A stretch of 64,000 nt of DNA from Enterococcus_D sp050529585 (GCF_050529585.1 NZ_CP172882.1:1488001-1552000); one strand, 5' to 3'. Counted from the stretch's first letter, positions 1-8,934 are shown. The notes: a model not told the origin generated them from the sequence alone. Translations and numbers: made by a program.

Positions 1-69
1 GCGTTTCGTATTTCATCTGACGAAACATTGTATTTAATCATGCATCTTGCTAAAATCATTAAGGAATAA
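1..69 (+). CDS. C-terminal end of a BglG/LicT-type transcription antiterminator (partial)
   Basis: The first 22 codons of the window are open and end in TAA. The last residues (ISSDETLYLIMHLAKIIKE) look like the end of a PRD2 domain, where a short acidic turn is followed by an E-x-x-Y-L-x-x-H-L helix. Antiterminators of this family bind an RNA hairpin in the leader of the next gene and are controlled by PTS phosphorylation. A beta-glucoside PTS permease follows 143 bases downstream in the same direction, the usual partner. Only the tail is visible, so the assignment rests on one short motif and the context. Confidence 0.55.
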   Translation, partial: AFRISSDETLYLIMHLAKIIKE

Positions 70-95
70 AGGTCAAAAGACCGTTTAAAAAATAA

Positions 96-130
96 TTGCT
101 TTTTTACTGAGGAATGAAAAAGCAGGCCCG
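96..130 (+). promoter_or_regulatory. Possible degenerate RAT antiterminator site before the bgl permease
   Basis: The segment holds TTACTG followed 12 bases later by GCAGGC, the two conserved blocks of a ribonucleic antiterminator target. The spacing is longer than usual and no clean intrinsic terminator follows it. The context supports it: an antiterminator-like gene upstream and a PTS permease downstream. The match itself is weak. Confidence 0.25.
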
Positions 131-211
131 TGGAACGGCAGGATGGTGACATTCAGTTGGCCAAACCTTCAAAATACTATCACTATAGTTCATTATTTTG
201 GAGGGAAAGAT

Positions 212-2068
212 ATGAAAGACTTAGCAGAACAAATTATTGAAATGGTTGGGAAAGAATCGAACATTCATTCTCTGACTCATTGTGTGACACGACTACGCTT
301 CAATTTGAACGATGAAGCAAAAGCGGATACGAATGCACTAAAAAATCTTGATGGCGTCATGGGTGTCCAATCAAAAGGTGGACAATACCAAGTCGTTATT
401 GGATCAAACGTAGGAAAAGTGTATCAAGCAATTCTTGCAAAACTGCCTCGTTTGTCTGAAGTAGAAGATTCAGCAGAAAAACATACAAAACCAAAAGAAA
501 AGTTGATCAACCGAATGATAAATGCGTTATCCGCAATTATTGTTCCATCCTTGTCACCGATCATAGGTGGTGGGATGATCAAAGGTTTTTTGTTCATGTT
601 TACGATGCTGGGCTGGCTCTCTTCAGAAAGTGATACCGCTATCGTGTTGACAATGATCAGTGATGCAATGTTTTATTTTTTCCCATTTTTACTTGCTGTA
701 GGTGCCGCGAAATTCTATAAAACCAACGCCTATATGGCACTGACACTTGCGGGGATATTGATGTATCCAAGTTTTATGAACTTGGCAGCGGAAGGAAAGC
801 TTACTTCATTAAGTTTATTCGGCTTTATTCCGATCCAAGTCGTGAATTATTCTGGATCGATTTTACCCATTATTTTTGGGACGTGGTTAATGTCAAAAGT
901 ATACAATTGGGCTGAGGAAAAAGTGCCAGAAATGCTGACGGTCATTTTAACACCGATTATTGCTCTAATGGTTGTTGCACCAATTACTTTAGCCATTTTT
1001 GCACCAGCAGGTTTTTTCATTGGTGACTATGTGGCAAAGGGAATAGAAGTCTTAATGGACTTTTCACCAATTTTGGCAGGATTTGTTATTGGCGCTTCTC
1101 GTCCATTGTTGGTGTTAGGCGGCATGCATCATGCGTTGCGGCCAATTGCATTCCAACAAATCGCAACGTTTGGGTACTCAACTTATTCTGCGATGCTCAT
1201 GATGTCTACCATGGCACAAGCAGTTGCAACATTTGGTATTTATGTTACGATTCGAAATCGCAAGGAAAAACAAATCGCTCTTTCTTCAACGGTCTCAGCC
1301 TTTTTAGGGATTACCGAACCTGCGCTGTATTCGATCATTGTTAACAAAAAAGCTGCATTGATCGGTGCATGTTTGGGTGGTGGTTTTGGTTCTGCCGTGG
1401 GGTCAGTACTAGGTGCAAAAGCGATGGCTGCAGTTATGCCAAGTGTGATTTCTTTGCCAGTGTTCATCAATGACAAAATGGCTGGTTTCTTCATTGGATT
1501 ATTGGTGACAGTTCTTTCATCGTTCTTTATTACAGTCTTTTTGGCTAAAACTTTTTTCAATGTCAATAAAAATAATGAAGATCAAATCTTGAATACCGGT
1601 GAAATGATCCATCTGACAGCACCCGTAAAAGGTGAGATAGTTCCCTTATCAGAAGTTGATGATCCTACTTTTTCATCTGGTATTATGGGACCGGGGATCG
1701 CGGTAAAACCATCAAGTAATGACATCGTGTCTCCTGTTGACGGAAAAATCATCAGTGTATTTCCAACCAAGCATGCTGTAACGATCCAAAGCAAAGACGG
1801 CGTCGAGATTCTCTTGCATGTGGGGATCGATACAGTCCAATTAAAGGGAAAATACTTTACATCTTTTGTGGTTGCAGATCAACAAGTGTCTGCAGGAGAA
1901 AAAGTATTATCAGCTGATTTTTCGCGTATTGAAAAAGAAGGGTTTGATACGGAAGTAATGATGATCGTCATGAATGCAAACGCATATCAAGAAATGACCA
2001 TTGATAATCAAAGACGCGAAGTTGACGCGAGTGATGAACTAATGAATTTCACAAAGGTGTTAGCCTAA
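212..2068 (+). CDS. Beta-glucoside PTS permease, EIIBCA fusion
   Basis: A 618-residue membrane permease that imports and phosphorylates beta-glucosides. The N-terminal IIB domain carries the phospho-cysteine in HCVTRLRF (Cys24). The middle IIC part (about residues 100-460) has about ten hydrophobic segments and the GGMHHALRP motif. The C-terminal IIA domain holds the phospho-histidine in LLHVGIDTV (His536). The start was placed at ATG 212 because GGAGGG lies 7 bases upstream and the protein then opens as IIB domains do; an ATG 23 codons earlier has no ribosome binding site. The 6-phospho-beta-glucosidase that would use its product follows 76 bases downstream. The exact sugar cannot be read from sequence. 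Confidence 0.93.
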   Translation: MKDLAEQIIEMVGKESNIHSLTHCVTRLRFNLNDEAKADTNALKNLDGVMGVQSKGGQYQVVIGSNVGKVYQAILAKLPRLSEVEDSAEKHTKPKEKLINRMINALSAIIVPSLSPIIGGGMIKGFLFMFTMLGWLSSESDTAIVLTMISDAMFYFFPFLLAVGAAKFYKTNAYMALTLAGILMYPSFMNLAAEGKLTSLSLFGFIPIQVVNYSGSILPIIFGTWLMSKVYNWAEEKVPEMLTVILTPIIALMVVAPITLAIFAPAGFFIGDYVAKGIEVLMDFSPILAGFVIGASRPLLVLGGMHHALRPIAFQQIATFGYSTYSAMLMMSTMAQAVATFGIYVTIRNRKEKQIALSSTVSAFLGITEPALYSIIVNKKAALIGACLGGGFGSAVGSVLGAKAMAAVMPSVISLPVFINDKMAGFFIGLLVTVLSSFFITVFLAKTFFNVNKNNEDQILNTGEMIHLTAPVKGEIVPLSEVDDPTFSSGIMGPGIAVKPSSNDIVSPVDGKIISVFPTKHAVTIQSKDGVEILLHVGIDTVQLKGKYFTSFVVADQQVSAGEKVLSADFSRIEKEGFDTEVMMIVMNANAYQEMTIDNQRREVDASDELMNFTKVLA

Positions 2069-2144
2069 TCAGCCATAACAAACAGGAGAGATCGTTTCAT
2101 TCAAATTATAGTTACTTGAAAATGACGAATAAGGAGATCATACA

Positions 2145-3590
2145 ATGACATTTAAAAATGGGTTTTTATGGGGCGGAGCAATTGCCGCAAACCAAGCAGA
2201 AGGTGCATACAATATTGGTGGTAAAGGTTTATCGATCGCGGATATGAAAACGGTTGTCGGTGTAGACAAAGAACGATTCTTTACCCCAAAATTAGAAAAA
2301 GACGTGTATTATCCATCACATCAAGCAATTGATTTCTATGGACATTTTAAAGAGGATATTGCTTTGATGGCGGAAATGAATTTCAACGTATTTCGGACAT
2401 CGATCTCATGGAGCCGTATTTTTCCTTTAGGATACGAAGAGAAACCCAATGAAGAAGGATTGAAATTTTATGATGCGCTGATCGATGAACTGCTGCTTCA
2501 TGGCATCGAACCACTGATCACATTGAGTCATTTTGAGATGCCAATGGGATTGGTAGAAAAATACAATGGTTTTGCCAGTCGTGAAACGATAGATTTCTAT
2601 TTGCGATTCGTAGAAGTAGTCATGAATCGCTATAAAGATAAAGTGAAATATTGGTTGACTTTTAATGAAATCAACTTTGCCACGATTTCGAAAGGAACAC
2701 TAAATATTTTAGGCATGAACCCGAATGGGAAATATCCTTTGAGCCAATTACCAGATGATCCACAGGTCCGTTTCCAAGCCTTGCATCATTGTTTTGTAGC
2801 AAGTGCCAAAGCTGTGAAATTAGCAAAGTCAATTCGGCCTGATTTTATGGTGGGCTGTATGTTGGCACATTTGACAGTGTATCCATATACGTGCAAACCA
2901 GAGGATGTATTATTGGCAAAAGAATATGATTTATTACTGAATAAGTTCTGCGGAGATGTGCAAGTGAAAGGGAAATATCCTTCTTATATAAAGAGCTATT
3001 TCAAAAAAAATGGCATCGAAATAACATTTGAAGCAGGAGATGCAGAGGCGTTGGCAGAAGGAACGGTTGATATGTATACATTTTCTTACTATATGACGCT
3101 TTGTGCAACAAAGCAAGAAGGGGTAGAGTTATCCTATGGTAATTTGATGGGTGGTGCCAAAAATCCATATTTGGCGTCCTCAGATTGGGGTTGGCAGATT
3201 GATCCAGTGGGCTTAAGATATACCCTCATCGACTTATATGACCGATATGAAATTCCATTGATGGTCGTGGAGAATGGCTTAGGCGCAGAAGATCAAATGA
3301 ATGCTGATGGTGAAATCAACGATGATTATCGAATCGACTATTTAAAGAAACATATTGAAAATATGGCACTTGCTGTGGATGCAGGAGTAGATCTCATGGG
3401 TTATACGATGTGGGGACCAATCGATCTTATTTCAGCAGGTACTGGAGAAATGAAGAAACGGTATGGCTTTATTTATGTTGATATGGATGATCACGGCAAT
3501 GGCACCTTAAAACGGACCAAGAAGAAATCCTTCAACTGGTATGGCGAGATATGCAGAACCAATGCGCAAAGCTTGTTGGAAGAAGTGTAA
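2145..3590 (+). CDS. 6-phospho-beta-glucosidase, GH1 family
   Basis: A 481-residue cytoplasmic GH1 hydrolase that would split phosphorylated beta-glucosides delivered by the upstream permease into glucose 6-phosphate and an aglycone or glucose. The acid/base is in TFNEIN (Glu175) and the nucleophile in VVENG (Glu376). The start shown follows AAGGAG at good spacing. Length is normal for the family. It forms an operon with the permease and ends at a clear terminator. A second GH1 gene lies at 51558; the two share many blocks but belong to separate loci. Confidence 0.94.
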   Translation: MTFKNGFLWGGAIAANQAEGAYNIGGKGLSIADMKTVVGVDKERFFTPKLEKDVYYPSHQAIDFYGHFKEDIALMAEMNFNVFRTSISWSRIFPLGYEEKPNEEGLKFYDALIDELLLHGIEPLITLSHFEMPMGLVEKYNGFASRETIDFYLRFVEVVMNRYKDKVKYWLTFNEINFATISKGTLNILGMNPNGKYPLSQLPDDPQVRFQALHHCFVASAKAVKLAKSIRPDFMVGCMLAHLTVYPYTCKPEDVLLAKEYDLLLNKFCGDVQVKGKYPSYIKSYFKKNGIEITFEAGDAEALAEGTVDMYTFSYYMTLCATKQEGVELSYGNLMGGAKNPYLASSDWGWQIDPVGLRYTLIDLYDRYEIPLMVVENGLGAEDQMNADGEINDDYRIDYLKKHIENMALAVDAGVDLMGYTMWGPIDLISAGTGEMKKRYGFIYVDMDDHGNGTLKRTKKKSFNWYGEICRTNAQSLLEEV

Positions 3591-3683
3591 GCCAGTCGCT
3601 ATACCTATTCGTTTGTACTGCTTTTTGCATGTAGGCAGCTATGTATCTTCTTGAGGTTACCCTCTTTTGAAAATTAGAGCAAA

Positions 3684-3712
3684 AGTCGAAGATTTTTATC
3701 TTCGGCTTTTTT
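3684..3712 (+). terminator. Rho-independent terminator after the bgl operon
   Basis: A ten-base-pair stem (AGTCGAAGAT with ATCTTCGGCT, one G-T pair) around a short T-rich loop is followed by six T residues. It lies about 95 bases after the GH1 stop codon. Confidence 0.85.
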
Positions 3713-3765
3713 ATTCCCGAATGCGCTTGTTATTACTTAAATATAGGCGATTTAGGCACATTCTT

Positions 3766-3793
3766 TTGAACAGCGGGGGATATCAAGTATAAT
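3766..3793 (+). promoter_or_regulatory. Promoter for the CPBP-family gene
   Basis: TTGAAC and TATAAT are separated by 16 bases. The start would give a leader of about 150 bases before the CPBP gene. Apart from this and the bgl terminator, the 358-base gap from 3591 to 3948 holds nothing I recognise. Confidence 0.6.
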
Positions 3794-3948
3794 ATAACAA
3801 AAAATATGTCGCTTGCTTAATTTGGTGAATCATTAAAAATCGAAAATCAACATAACATGACAATTGTCAGAAACGCAGAAACAAGATGTTTTCTTTGCTG
3901 GGAGATCCATGAATAAGTCTTATCTTTGATTAAATGATGAAGGGTTGA

Positions 3949-4713
3949 GTGAAACAAATGAAATCAGAGCGATTTGTGTTAGAGCATAAACAGAACCAGT
4001 ATCCATTTCCGTTGTTAGATAGTATGCCTATAATCAGCGGGGGACGGTTATGGGGGCTGGTGTTTGGTGTGGCATTGGCGGAATGGCTGTCCGTTATTCT
4101 CGGTGATATGCATGCGGGGAGTGAAGGGCTGGCCATTGTTATTTCCGTTGTCCAGCTTGTGTTGCCACTATCTCTTTTTATCGGATTGTTCACTGTCGTT
4201 GGACAACAGCGTTTTCGGCATCTATTTGCGCCAATTTCTTTTCGAGATATCGGGTTTACACTGGTCATGTTTGTATTGGGGACGATTTATTCCGCCGTTA
4301 TGACAAATATCTTAACAACGACAGCCAATACGAATGTCATGTCTGGGTCTTCGTTGAACCATATGCAACGATTGTTGCTTTTTGCAATCAATGAAGGTTC
4401 TAATATCATTTTATTATTCAATGAAGAATTGTTGGCGATTATTTCTTTTTTGGCATTGGCTGCGTTAGCACGTCACTATGGTCATATGACGCGAAATACG
4501 TCAATTATCATTGGCTGGGTGGGTTCGATCCTTCTATTTGGTCTGCTGCACTATCAAGCATATGATTGGAATTTGGTACAGATGTTTCTGTTAATAGGTA
4601 TGTCTCGTGTCTTTGATACGGCGATTTATATTCGTACAAAAAATATTATGCTCAGTTTTCTGGTCCATTTTATCTATGACACCATTATTTTTGCAGTCGC
4701 AATGTTTGGTTAA
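3949..4713 (+). CDS. CPBP-family intramembrane protease homologue
   Basis: A 254-residue polytopic membrane protein. The C-terminal half shows the three CPBP signatures: a Glu-Glu pair in NEELLAI, a Phe-x-x-x-His in LLFGLLHY, and a His-x-x-x-Asp in VHFIYDTI. Such proteins (the Abi/CAAX-protease-like family) are membrane proteases or bacteriocin self-immunity factors. The Arg that usually follows the Glu pair is missing, so activity is uncertain. No bacteriocin gene is visible nearby. The start is ambiguous: GTG 3949 sits just after AAGGG, while ATG 3958 is three codons later. It is probably monocistronic. Confidence 0.7.
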   Translation: MKQMKSERFVLEHKQNQYPFPLLDSMPIISGGRLWGLVFGVALAEWLSVILGDMHAGSEGLAIVISVVQLVLPLSLFIGLFTVVGQQRFRHLFAPISFRDIGFTLVMFVLGTIYSAVMTNILTTTANTNVMSGSSLNHMQRLLLFAINEGSNIILLFNEELLAIISFLALAALARHYGHMTRNTSIIIGWVGSILLFGLLHYQAYDWNLVQMFLLIGMSRVFDTAIYIRTKNIMLSFLVHFIYDTIIFAVAMFG

Positions 4714-4742
4714 TGTTCACAATAAGTCAATCGACGCCAGAC

Positions 4743-4771
4743 TTGTCATCGTAGGTTTCACATGTTATGAT
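4743..4771 (+). promoter_or_regulatory. Strong sigma-A promoter of the msr-type gene
   Basis: TTGTCA and TATGAT are separated by exactly 17 bases, and the leader peptide ribosome binding site begins 14 bases after the -10 box. Confidence 0.75.
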
Positions 4772-4798
4772 AAAATAAACACTTGAGGAGGAAAAGGA

Positions 4799-4843
4799 AT
4801 GACTGCTTCTATGAAATTGCGTAACCAACTTTTAAATCAGTAA
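4799..4843 (+). CDS. Macrolide-sensing leader peptide of the ABC-F gene
   Basis: A 14-codon ORF (MTASMKLRNQLLNQ) with a very strong GAGGAGG ribosome binding site 7 bases upstream. It has the +X+ motif (Lys-Leu-Arg at residues 6-8) known from macrolide arrest peptides, and is close to what I recall of the ErmD leader (MTHSMRLR...) and the MsrA leader (MTASMRLK). By analogy a ribosome carrying a macrolide would stall with Leu7 in the P site and switch the downstream RNA fold. The similarity is judged by eye from memory of those leaders. Confidence 0.85.
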   Translation: MTASMKLRNQLLNQ

Positions 4844-4934
4844 TTGAATACAAATTTAAAAGTCTAGATTATTGTGATTTTATGGGGAAGTGTATACTTT
4901 TCAAAAAATAAATGAAATGACAAGCATAGTCTTT
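4828..4934 (+). promoter_or_regulatory. Attenuator with competing hairpins upstream of the ABC-F gene
   Basis: A perfect 10-base inverted repeat (ACTTTTAAAT 4828-4837 with ATTTAAAAGT 4854-4863) overlaps the last codons of the leader peptide. A ribosome stalled at codon 7 would cover the left arm. The freed right region (about 4859-4880) can pair imperfectly with 4915-4934, which includes the left arm of the terminator: blocks AAAG/CTTT, CTA/TAG, TTGT/ACAA and ATTT/AAAT line up in order. This gives a plausible antiterminator. Confidence 0.65.
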
Positions 4935-4950
4935 GGCTATGCTTTTTTTA
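4922..4950 (+). terminator. Intrinsic terminator of the msr-type attenuator
   Basis: AAGCATAG and CTATGCTT form a perfect 8-base-pair stem with a 7-base loop, followed by a T tract. It lies between the leader peptide and the ABC-F gene, so it would end transcription unless an antiterminator forms. Confidence 0.88.
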
Positions 4951-4992
4951 CACTTTCTTGACCTGTAGTTCTAGGCAAGAAGGAGAAGTAAA

Positions 4993-6471
4993 ATGAATCC
5001 ATTAGCCATCAAACTAAAAGATGTACGCCAAACATTTGGTGACAAAGAAGTACTTTCGATACCAGAATCAACCATCTATCAAAATGAACGAATTGGGATA
5101 ATAGGCGGGAACGGACAAGGAAAAAGCACCTTGTTAAAAATTATCCACGGAGATTTGATACCTGATGAAGGGAAAGTACAGCGAGAAATTACATTTAGTT
5201 ATTATGCACAAATCAGTGATTTAGCTGAAGCAAACAACAATGCATCTTTCGACTGGGCGCTCTTGAGTAGATTTGGGGTTCCTGATCATGCAGTCCCATC
5301 ATTAAGTGGTGGCGAAGCAGCCAAATATCGATTGACTCAGGTCATTTCAAATTATCAATTGGGCTTGTTGCTTGATGAACCAACCACACACTTAGATCGA
5401 GATAGCATAGAAAAATTGATAACCGAATTGAATTTTTATTATGGAACAATCGTTTTTGTCAGTCACGATAGGCAATTCTTAAATGCTTTGGCAACCAAAA
5501 TTTGGGAAGTATCCGATGGTTCTGTGACGGAATATAGCGGCAATTATGATGAATATATAAAACAAAAAGAACTGAAGAATATGACAGCTGCTAAAGAAGC
5601 CGAAAATTATATGAAAGAACGAAGCCGATTAGAAAAAGCCGTGAAACAAAAGCAAATGCAGGCGGAAAAAATGCAAAAAGTATCGGCAAAAAAAATGCAA
5701 AAAAATATACGTCCAGATAGACTTTCTTCTTCAAAACAAAAAGATACTAGTCAAAAAGGCATACAAAAACAAGCAAAATCGATCCAATCTCGGCTCGATC
5801 AATTAGAAGAAAAGACCGCCGCACATAAAAAGAAAAAAATTGTTTTTCCCGAAACAAAAATGATTGAGATGCATAATAAATTTCCTATTAGAGCTGAAAA
5901 CTTCACTTTAAAAAAAGGAGAAAAACGACTACTAGATAATTGTGATTTTTCATTTGAACTTGGGAAGAAAATTGCGCTCATTGGAAGAAATGGCGTCGGC
6001 AAAACTTCTTTGTTGGAGGCAATTGTCAATGATTCTGATGGCATCATTTTGTCATCAAAAGTCGTCTTTTCTATCTACCGACAAATGGCCTATAAAATGG
6101 ATAGTGATACATCAGTGATAGAGTACTTGATGCAGCATACGGTGTATTCAGAGCCATTGATCAGAAGTATCCTCAATAATTTGGGCTTTGAACAAAGTGA
6201 ATTGTCTAAATCTGTCTGTCATTTAAGTGGTGGAGAGACCACTAAGATCCAAATTGCTATGCTGTTCACTGTACCATCCAATGTGCTGATTTTGGATGAA
6301 CCAACCAATTTTATTGATTTAGAGACCATACAAGCACTAGAAGAACTCATGCAACAATATAGAGGAACCATACTTTTTACCTCACATGATCCATATTTTG
6401 TCAAAAACACAGCAAATCAGATTTATCAAATAGCAGATTGCAGGTTAAAAAAAGTCGAGACATACATGTAA
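4993..6471 (+). CDS. Msr(C)-like ABC-F ribosomal protection protein
   Basis: A 492-residue soluble protein with two ATPase domains and no membrane segments. Domain 1 has Walker A GGNGQGKST (residues 38-46), signature LSGGE and Walker B DEPTTHLD. A charged linker of about 80 residues follows, containing NIRPDRLSSSKQK, close to the equivalent block of staphylococcal MsrA. Domain 2 has GRNGVGKTS, LSGGE and DEPTNFID. ABC-F proteins of this group displace macrolides and streptogramin B from the ribosome. Length equals that of enterococcal Msr(C) as I remember it, and the macrolide-type leader peptide upstream fits. It has its own promoter. The alternative is another ABC-F subgroup, but the linker argues for Msr. 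Confidence 0.9.
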   Translation: MNPLAIKLKDVRQTFGDKEVLSIPESTIYQNERIGIIGGNGQGKSTLLKIIHGDLIPDEGKVQREITFSYYAQISDLAEANNNASFDWALLSRFGVPDHAVPSLSGGEAAKYRLTQVISNYQLGLLLDEPTTHLDRDSIEKLITELNFYYGTIVFVSHDRQFLNALATKIWEVSDGSVTEYSGNYDEYIKQKELKNMTAAKEAENYMKERSRLEKAVKQKQMQAEKMQKVSAKKMQKNIRPDRLSSSKQKDTSQKGIQKQAKSIQSRLDQLEEKTAAHKKKKIVFPETKMIEMHNKFPIRAENFTLKKGEKRLLDNCDFSFELGKKIALIGRNGVGKTSLLEAIVNDSDGIILSSKVVFSIYRQMAYKMDSDTSVIEYLMQHTVYSEPLIRSILNNLGFEQSELSKSVCHLSGGETTKIQIAMLFTVPSNVLILDEPTNFIDLETIQALEELMQQYRGTILFTSHDPYFVKNTANQIYQIADCRLKKVETYM

Positions 6472-6536
6472 AAGTTCGGCTCGATAAGGGAGGTCATTTA
6501 GATTGCTTGTTACAGCGTGTTGAAGCCTGTCGACAT

Positions 6537-6544
6537 GGTATAAT
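6537..6544 (+). promoter_or_regulatory. Extended -10 promoter before the LysR gene
   Basis: TGGTATAAT is an extended -10 element with a perfect TATAAT. No good -35 box lies 16-18 bases upstream, which is tolerated with the TG extension. The LysR coding region starts 48-66 bases downstream. Confidence 0.5.
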
Positions 6545-6610
6545 AAACAAAAAGGATTCTTCATTTGCATAGCAAAGCAAGTGATGAAATAGATGAGGAT
6601 TGAAGTTGTG

Positions 6611-7492
6611 ATGGAAATCAGATTATTAAGGTATTTTTGGACAGTGGCTGAAGAAGGAAATATTTCTAGGGCGGCGAAACTGTTGAATATTACCCAGCCT
6701 ACCCTGAGTCGACAGATTCGAGAATTGGAAGAACAATTAGGGGTCCCATTATTTCACCGAGAGAAAAATCATCTTTACCTTTTACCGGAGGGCATATTCT
6801 TAAAAGAACGCGCAGAGGAAATTCTTCATTTAGATGATCAGCTGGAACAAGCGTTTCTCAATAAAAAAAAGAAACAGTTAGAAGGAACCATTGTCATTGG
6901 ATGTGTTGAGGCGGATAATTCTGATACAGTTGCAATGATGCTGGAAGAGATGGTCAGCGACTATCCAAATGTTCGCTTTACCATTGTCACTGGTACGAGT
7001 GATGATATCAGTGATCGTTTGGAAAAGGGATTGATCGATTTAGCTGTTTTGTTAGAGCCAGTGTCATTGAAAAATGTCAAAACTTTAACTTTACCAAGGG
7101 AAGAAAAATGGGGCTTTTTGGTTTCAAATGAATTGTTTATCGCCAGCAAAAAAAGTTTGACCCCTGAAGATATCAAAGGATTACCGATTTTATGCTCTAA
7201 TCGAGTGGAGGTCAAGAATTTACTGACCACATGGAGCGGCACCGATTTAGCGGCGTTAAATATCGTGGGTCATTTTAATTTGATCTTTAATGTGTTTCCG
7301 TTAGTTGAAAACAAGGTAGGATCTGCACTAACCATAGAAGGAGCTGTGGCCAAACGTCACTTGGCAGATTCCGTGTTTATTCCTATGGAACCAGAGGTGA
7401 AGACCCACTGTGTACTCGTGTGGAAAGAACGGATTCAGACACCTGTGATCCAAGCATTTATTGCACGTTTTAAACATGCTTTTGAAGCATAG
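6611..7492 (+). CDS. LysR-family transcriptional regulator
   Basis: A 293-residue regulator with the typical N-terminal winged helix-turn-helix (MEIRLLRYFWTVAEEGN... ISRAAKLLNITQPTLSRQI, residues 1-60) and a C-terminal substrate-binding domain. I chose ATG 6611 because LysR proteins usually begin this way; an in-frame ATG at 6593 lacks a ribosome binding site, while GAGG lies 11 bases before 6611. It is followed in the same direction by flavodoxin, cupin, CMD and aldo/keto reductase genes, a set often controlled by such a regulator. The effector is unknown. Confidence 0.88.
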   Translation: MEIRLLRYFWTVAEEGNISRAAKLLNITQPTLSRQIRELEEQLGVPLFHREKNHLYLLPEGIFLKERAEEILHLDDQLEQAFLNKKKKQLEGTIVIGCVEADNSDTVAMMLEEMVSDYPNVRFTIVTGTSDDISDRLEKGLIDLAVLLEPVSLKNVKTLTLPREEKWGFLVSNELFIASKKSLTPEDIKGLPILCSNRVEVKNLLTTWSGTDLAALNIVGHFNLIFNVFPLVENKVGSALTIEGAVAKRHLADSVFIPMEPEVKTHCVLVWKERIQTPVIQAFIARFKHAFEA

Positions 7493-7588
7493 AGCCATAT
7501 GAAATAGGCATTAGACGTTAGAAACAATGAGTTGTACGATGAGTATATCAATCGTATGACTCATTTTTGTTTGGAAAGGGGGATCCCG

Positions 7589-8101
7589 TTGAGTGCTGTA
7601 GTGGTGTTTTTTTCACGTAGTGGAGAAAACCTGATAAATGGAAAGCCTGTAAAGATCTCAATAGGCAACACTGAATTATTGGCCCAAAAAATTGCTGAAA
7701 GATTGAATTGCCAACGAATTCAATTAGAGGAAATGGATCGATATCCTGAAGAGTATAAGAATACCGTTGATCGGGCCGCATATGAGAAGCAAGAAAATAA
7801 ACGGATTGCTTACCACCCTGTTGCGATAGATCGGTTAAAAATAGATACTCTTTTTCTAGGTTACCCCAATTGGTGGGGGAGTTATCCAAGAATTATTGCG
7901 ACATTCTTGGAGGATTTCGAAACTGACGGGTTAGCGATCTATCCTTTTTGTACCCATGAGGGCAGTGCTTTCGGCAGCAGTTTAAACGAACTAAAAGAAC
8001 AATGCCCAAATGCAACGATTCATTGTGGCTTACCCGTGCGTGGCTCTCGGGTCGATCGATCTGATATTGCGATCGAAAATTGGCTGCTTATGGACAAATA
8101 A
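7589..8101 (+). CDS. Flavodoxin-like protein
   Basis: A 170-residue flavodoxin-fold protein. The N-terminal strand and FMN phosphate loop (VVVFFSRSGENL, then IGNTELLA) are followed by the LGYPNWWGSYP segment typical of the flavodoxin_4 group. The start is TTG 7589, six bases after AAAGGGGG; the longer open frame back to 7532 has no signal and would add a non-homologous extension. It probably carries electrons or reduces a small substrate together with the neighbouring reductase. It lies 96 bases after the LysR gene and 23 bases before the cupin gene, so it is likely cotranscribed. Confidence 0.8.
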   Translation: MSAVVVFFSRSGENLINGKPVKISIGNTELLAQKIAERLNCQRIQLEEMDRYPEEYKNTVDRAAYEKQENKRIAYHPVAIDRLKIDTLFLGYPNWWGSYPRIIATFLEDFETDGLAIYPFCTHEGSAFGSSLNELKEQCPNATIHCGLPVRGSRVDRSDIAIENWLLMDK

Positions 8102-8124
8102 AAGAATATATGGAGGAATAAAAA

Positions 8125-8538
8125 ATGGCAAAACACGAAGAAGTAAAGAATGGGATCATTTTTCCAATTGGAGAAAAAAATGACGCATATGCCCAGTATT
8201 TTATTGGTCAAAGCTATTTGCAAGGACTTATTTCTGATCCTGACATCAATGTAGGCGTGGGAAATGTGACCTTTGAACCAGGATGTCGCAACAATTGGCA
8301 TATCCATTATAATGGCTTCCAGTTATTACTTGTGACTGGCGGGGAAGGATGGTACCAAGAAGAGGGGAAACCTGCACAATTTTTAACCGTTGGCGATGTG
8401 ATCATCACCCATGACGGAGTCAAACATTGGCATGGTGCAGCAAAAGATAGTTGGTTCTCACATATTGCGATTACTGCTGGAACTCCAGAATGGTTAGAGC
8501 CAGTAGACGATCAGTGGTATGAAAGTATAGTGAAATAA
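8125..8538 (+). CDS. Cupin-domain protein
   Basis: A 137-residue single-domain cupin. Motif 1 is GCRNNWHIHYNGFQ, where two His ligands are present and the usual Glu is replaced by Gln. Motif 2 is GDVIITHDGVKHWH, supplying the last His. The protein would bind one metal ion in a small beta barrel. The reaction is not known. GGAGG lies 8 bases before ATG. The following gene starts 12 bases after its stop. Pairs of a cupin and a CMD-like protein are common in bacteria and probably act in one pathway. Confidence 0.85.
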   Translation: MAKHEEVKNGIIFPIGEKNDAYAQYFIGQSYLQGLISDPDINVGVGNVTFEPGCRNNWHIHYNGFQLLLVTGGEGWYQEEGKPAQFLTVGDVIITHDGVKHWHGAAKDSWFSHIAITAGTPEWLEPVDDQWYESIVK

Positions 8539-8550
8539 AGGAGATGTCTA

Positions 8551-8880
8551 GTGATGAAAAAACAAACAGCAGGTAGAGAACAATTAGGAGAATTTGCGCC
8601 GCAATTCGCCGCCCTCAATGATGATGTGCTTTTCGGAGAAGTCTGGGCAAAAGAAAATGAACTGTCTGCCCATGACCGCAGCATGATCACTTGTTCCGCA
8701 TTATTGGCAATGGGGGCACCACAACTAGAAGCCCACTTAACGATTGCAAAAAACAATGGCGTCACAAAAGATGAAATCACAGCATTGATCACACATTTGG
8801 CTTTTTATGCCGGTTGGCCAAAAGCGTGGAGCGCCTTTGCAATGGCAAAAGACATTTTTGGCAGTGAAGAAGAGAAATAA
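8551..8880 (+). CDS. Carboxymuconolactone-decarboxylase-family protein
   Basis: A 109-residue alpha-helical protein of the CMD/AhpD-like family. It shows the family core (EAHLTIAKNNGVTKDEI, then LAFYAGWPKAWSAF). The CxxC redox pair of true AhpD peroxidases is absent, since only one Cys is present, so it is more like the decarboxylase or unknown-function branch. AAGGAG precedes GTG 8551 by 7 bases and ATG 8554 by 10; either may be the start. It is part of the LysR-flavodoxin-cupin-AKR run. Confidence 0.85.
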   Translation: MMKKQTAGREQLGEFAPQFAALNDDVLFGEVWAKENELSAHDRSMITCSALLAMGAPQLEAHLTIAKNNGVTKDEITALITHLAFYAGWPKAWSAFAMAKDIFGSEEEK

Positions 8881-8934
8881 GCATCACTGATCTGTTATGC
8901 TCAAGTGACTGAAATCCCTAAGGAGTGAAAATGA

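Noticed and set aside
6472..6610. Possible second attenuator between the ABC-F and LysR genes
   Set aside because: No hairpin with a T tract was found; only an extended -10 promoter is visible.
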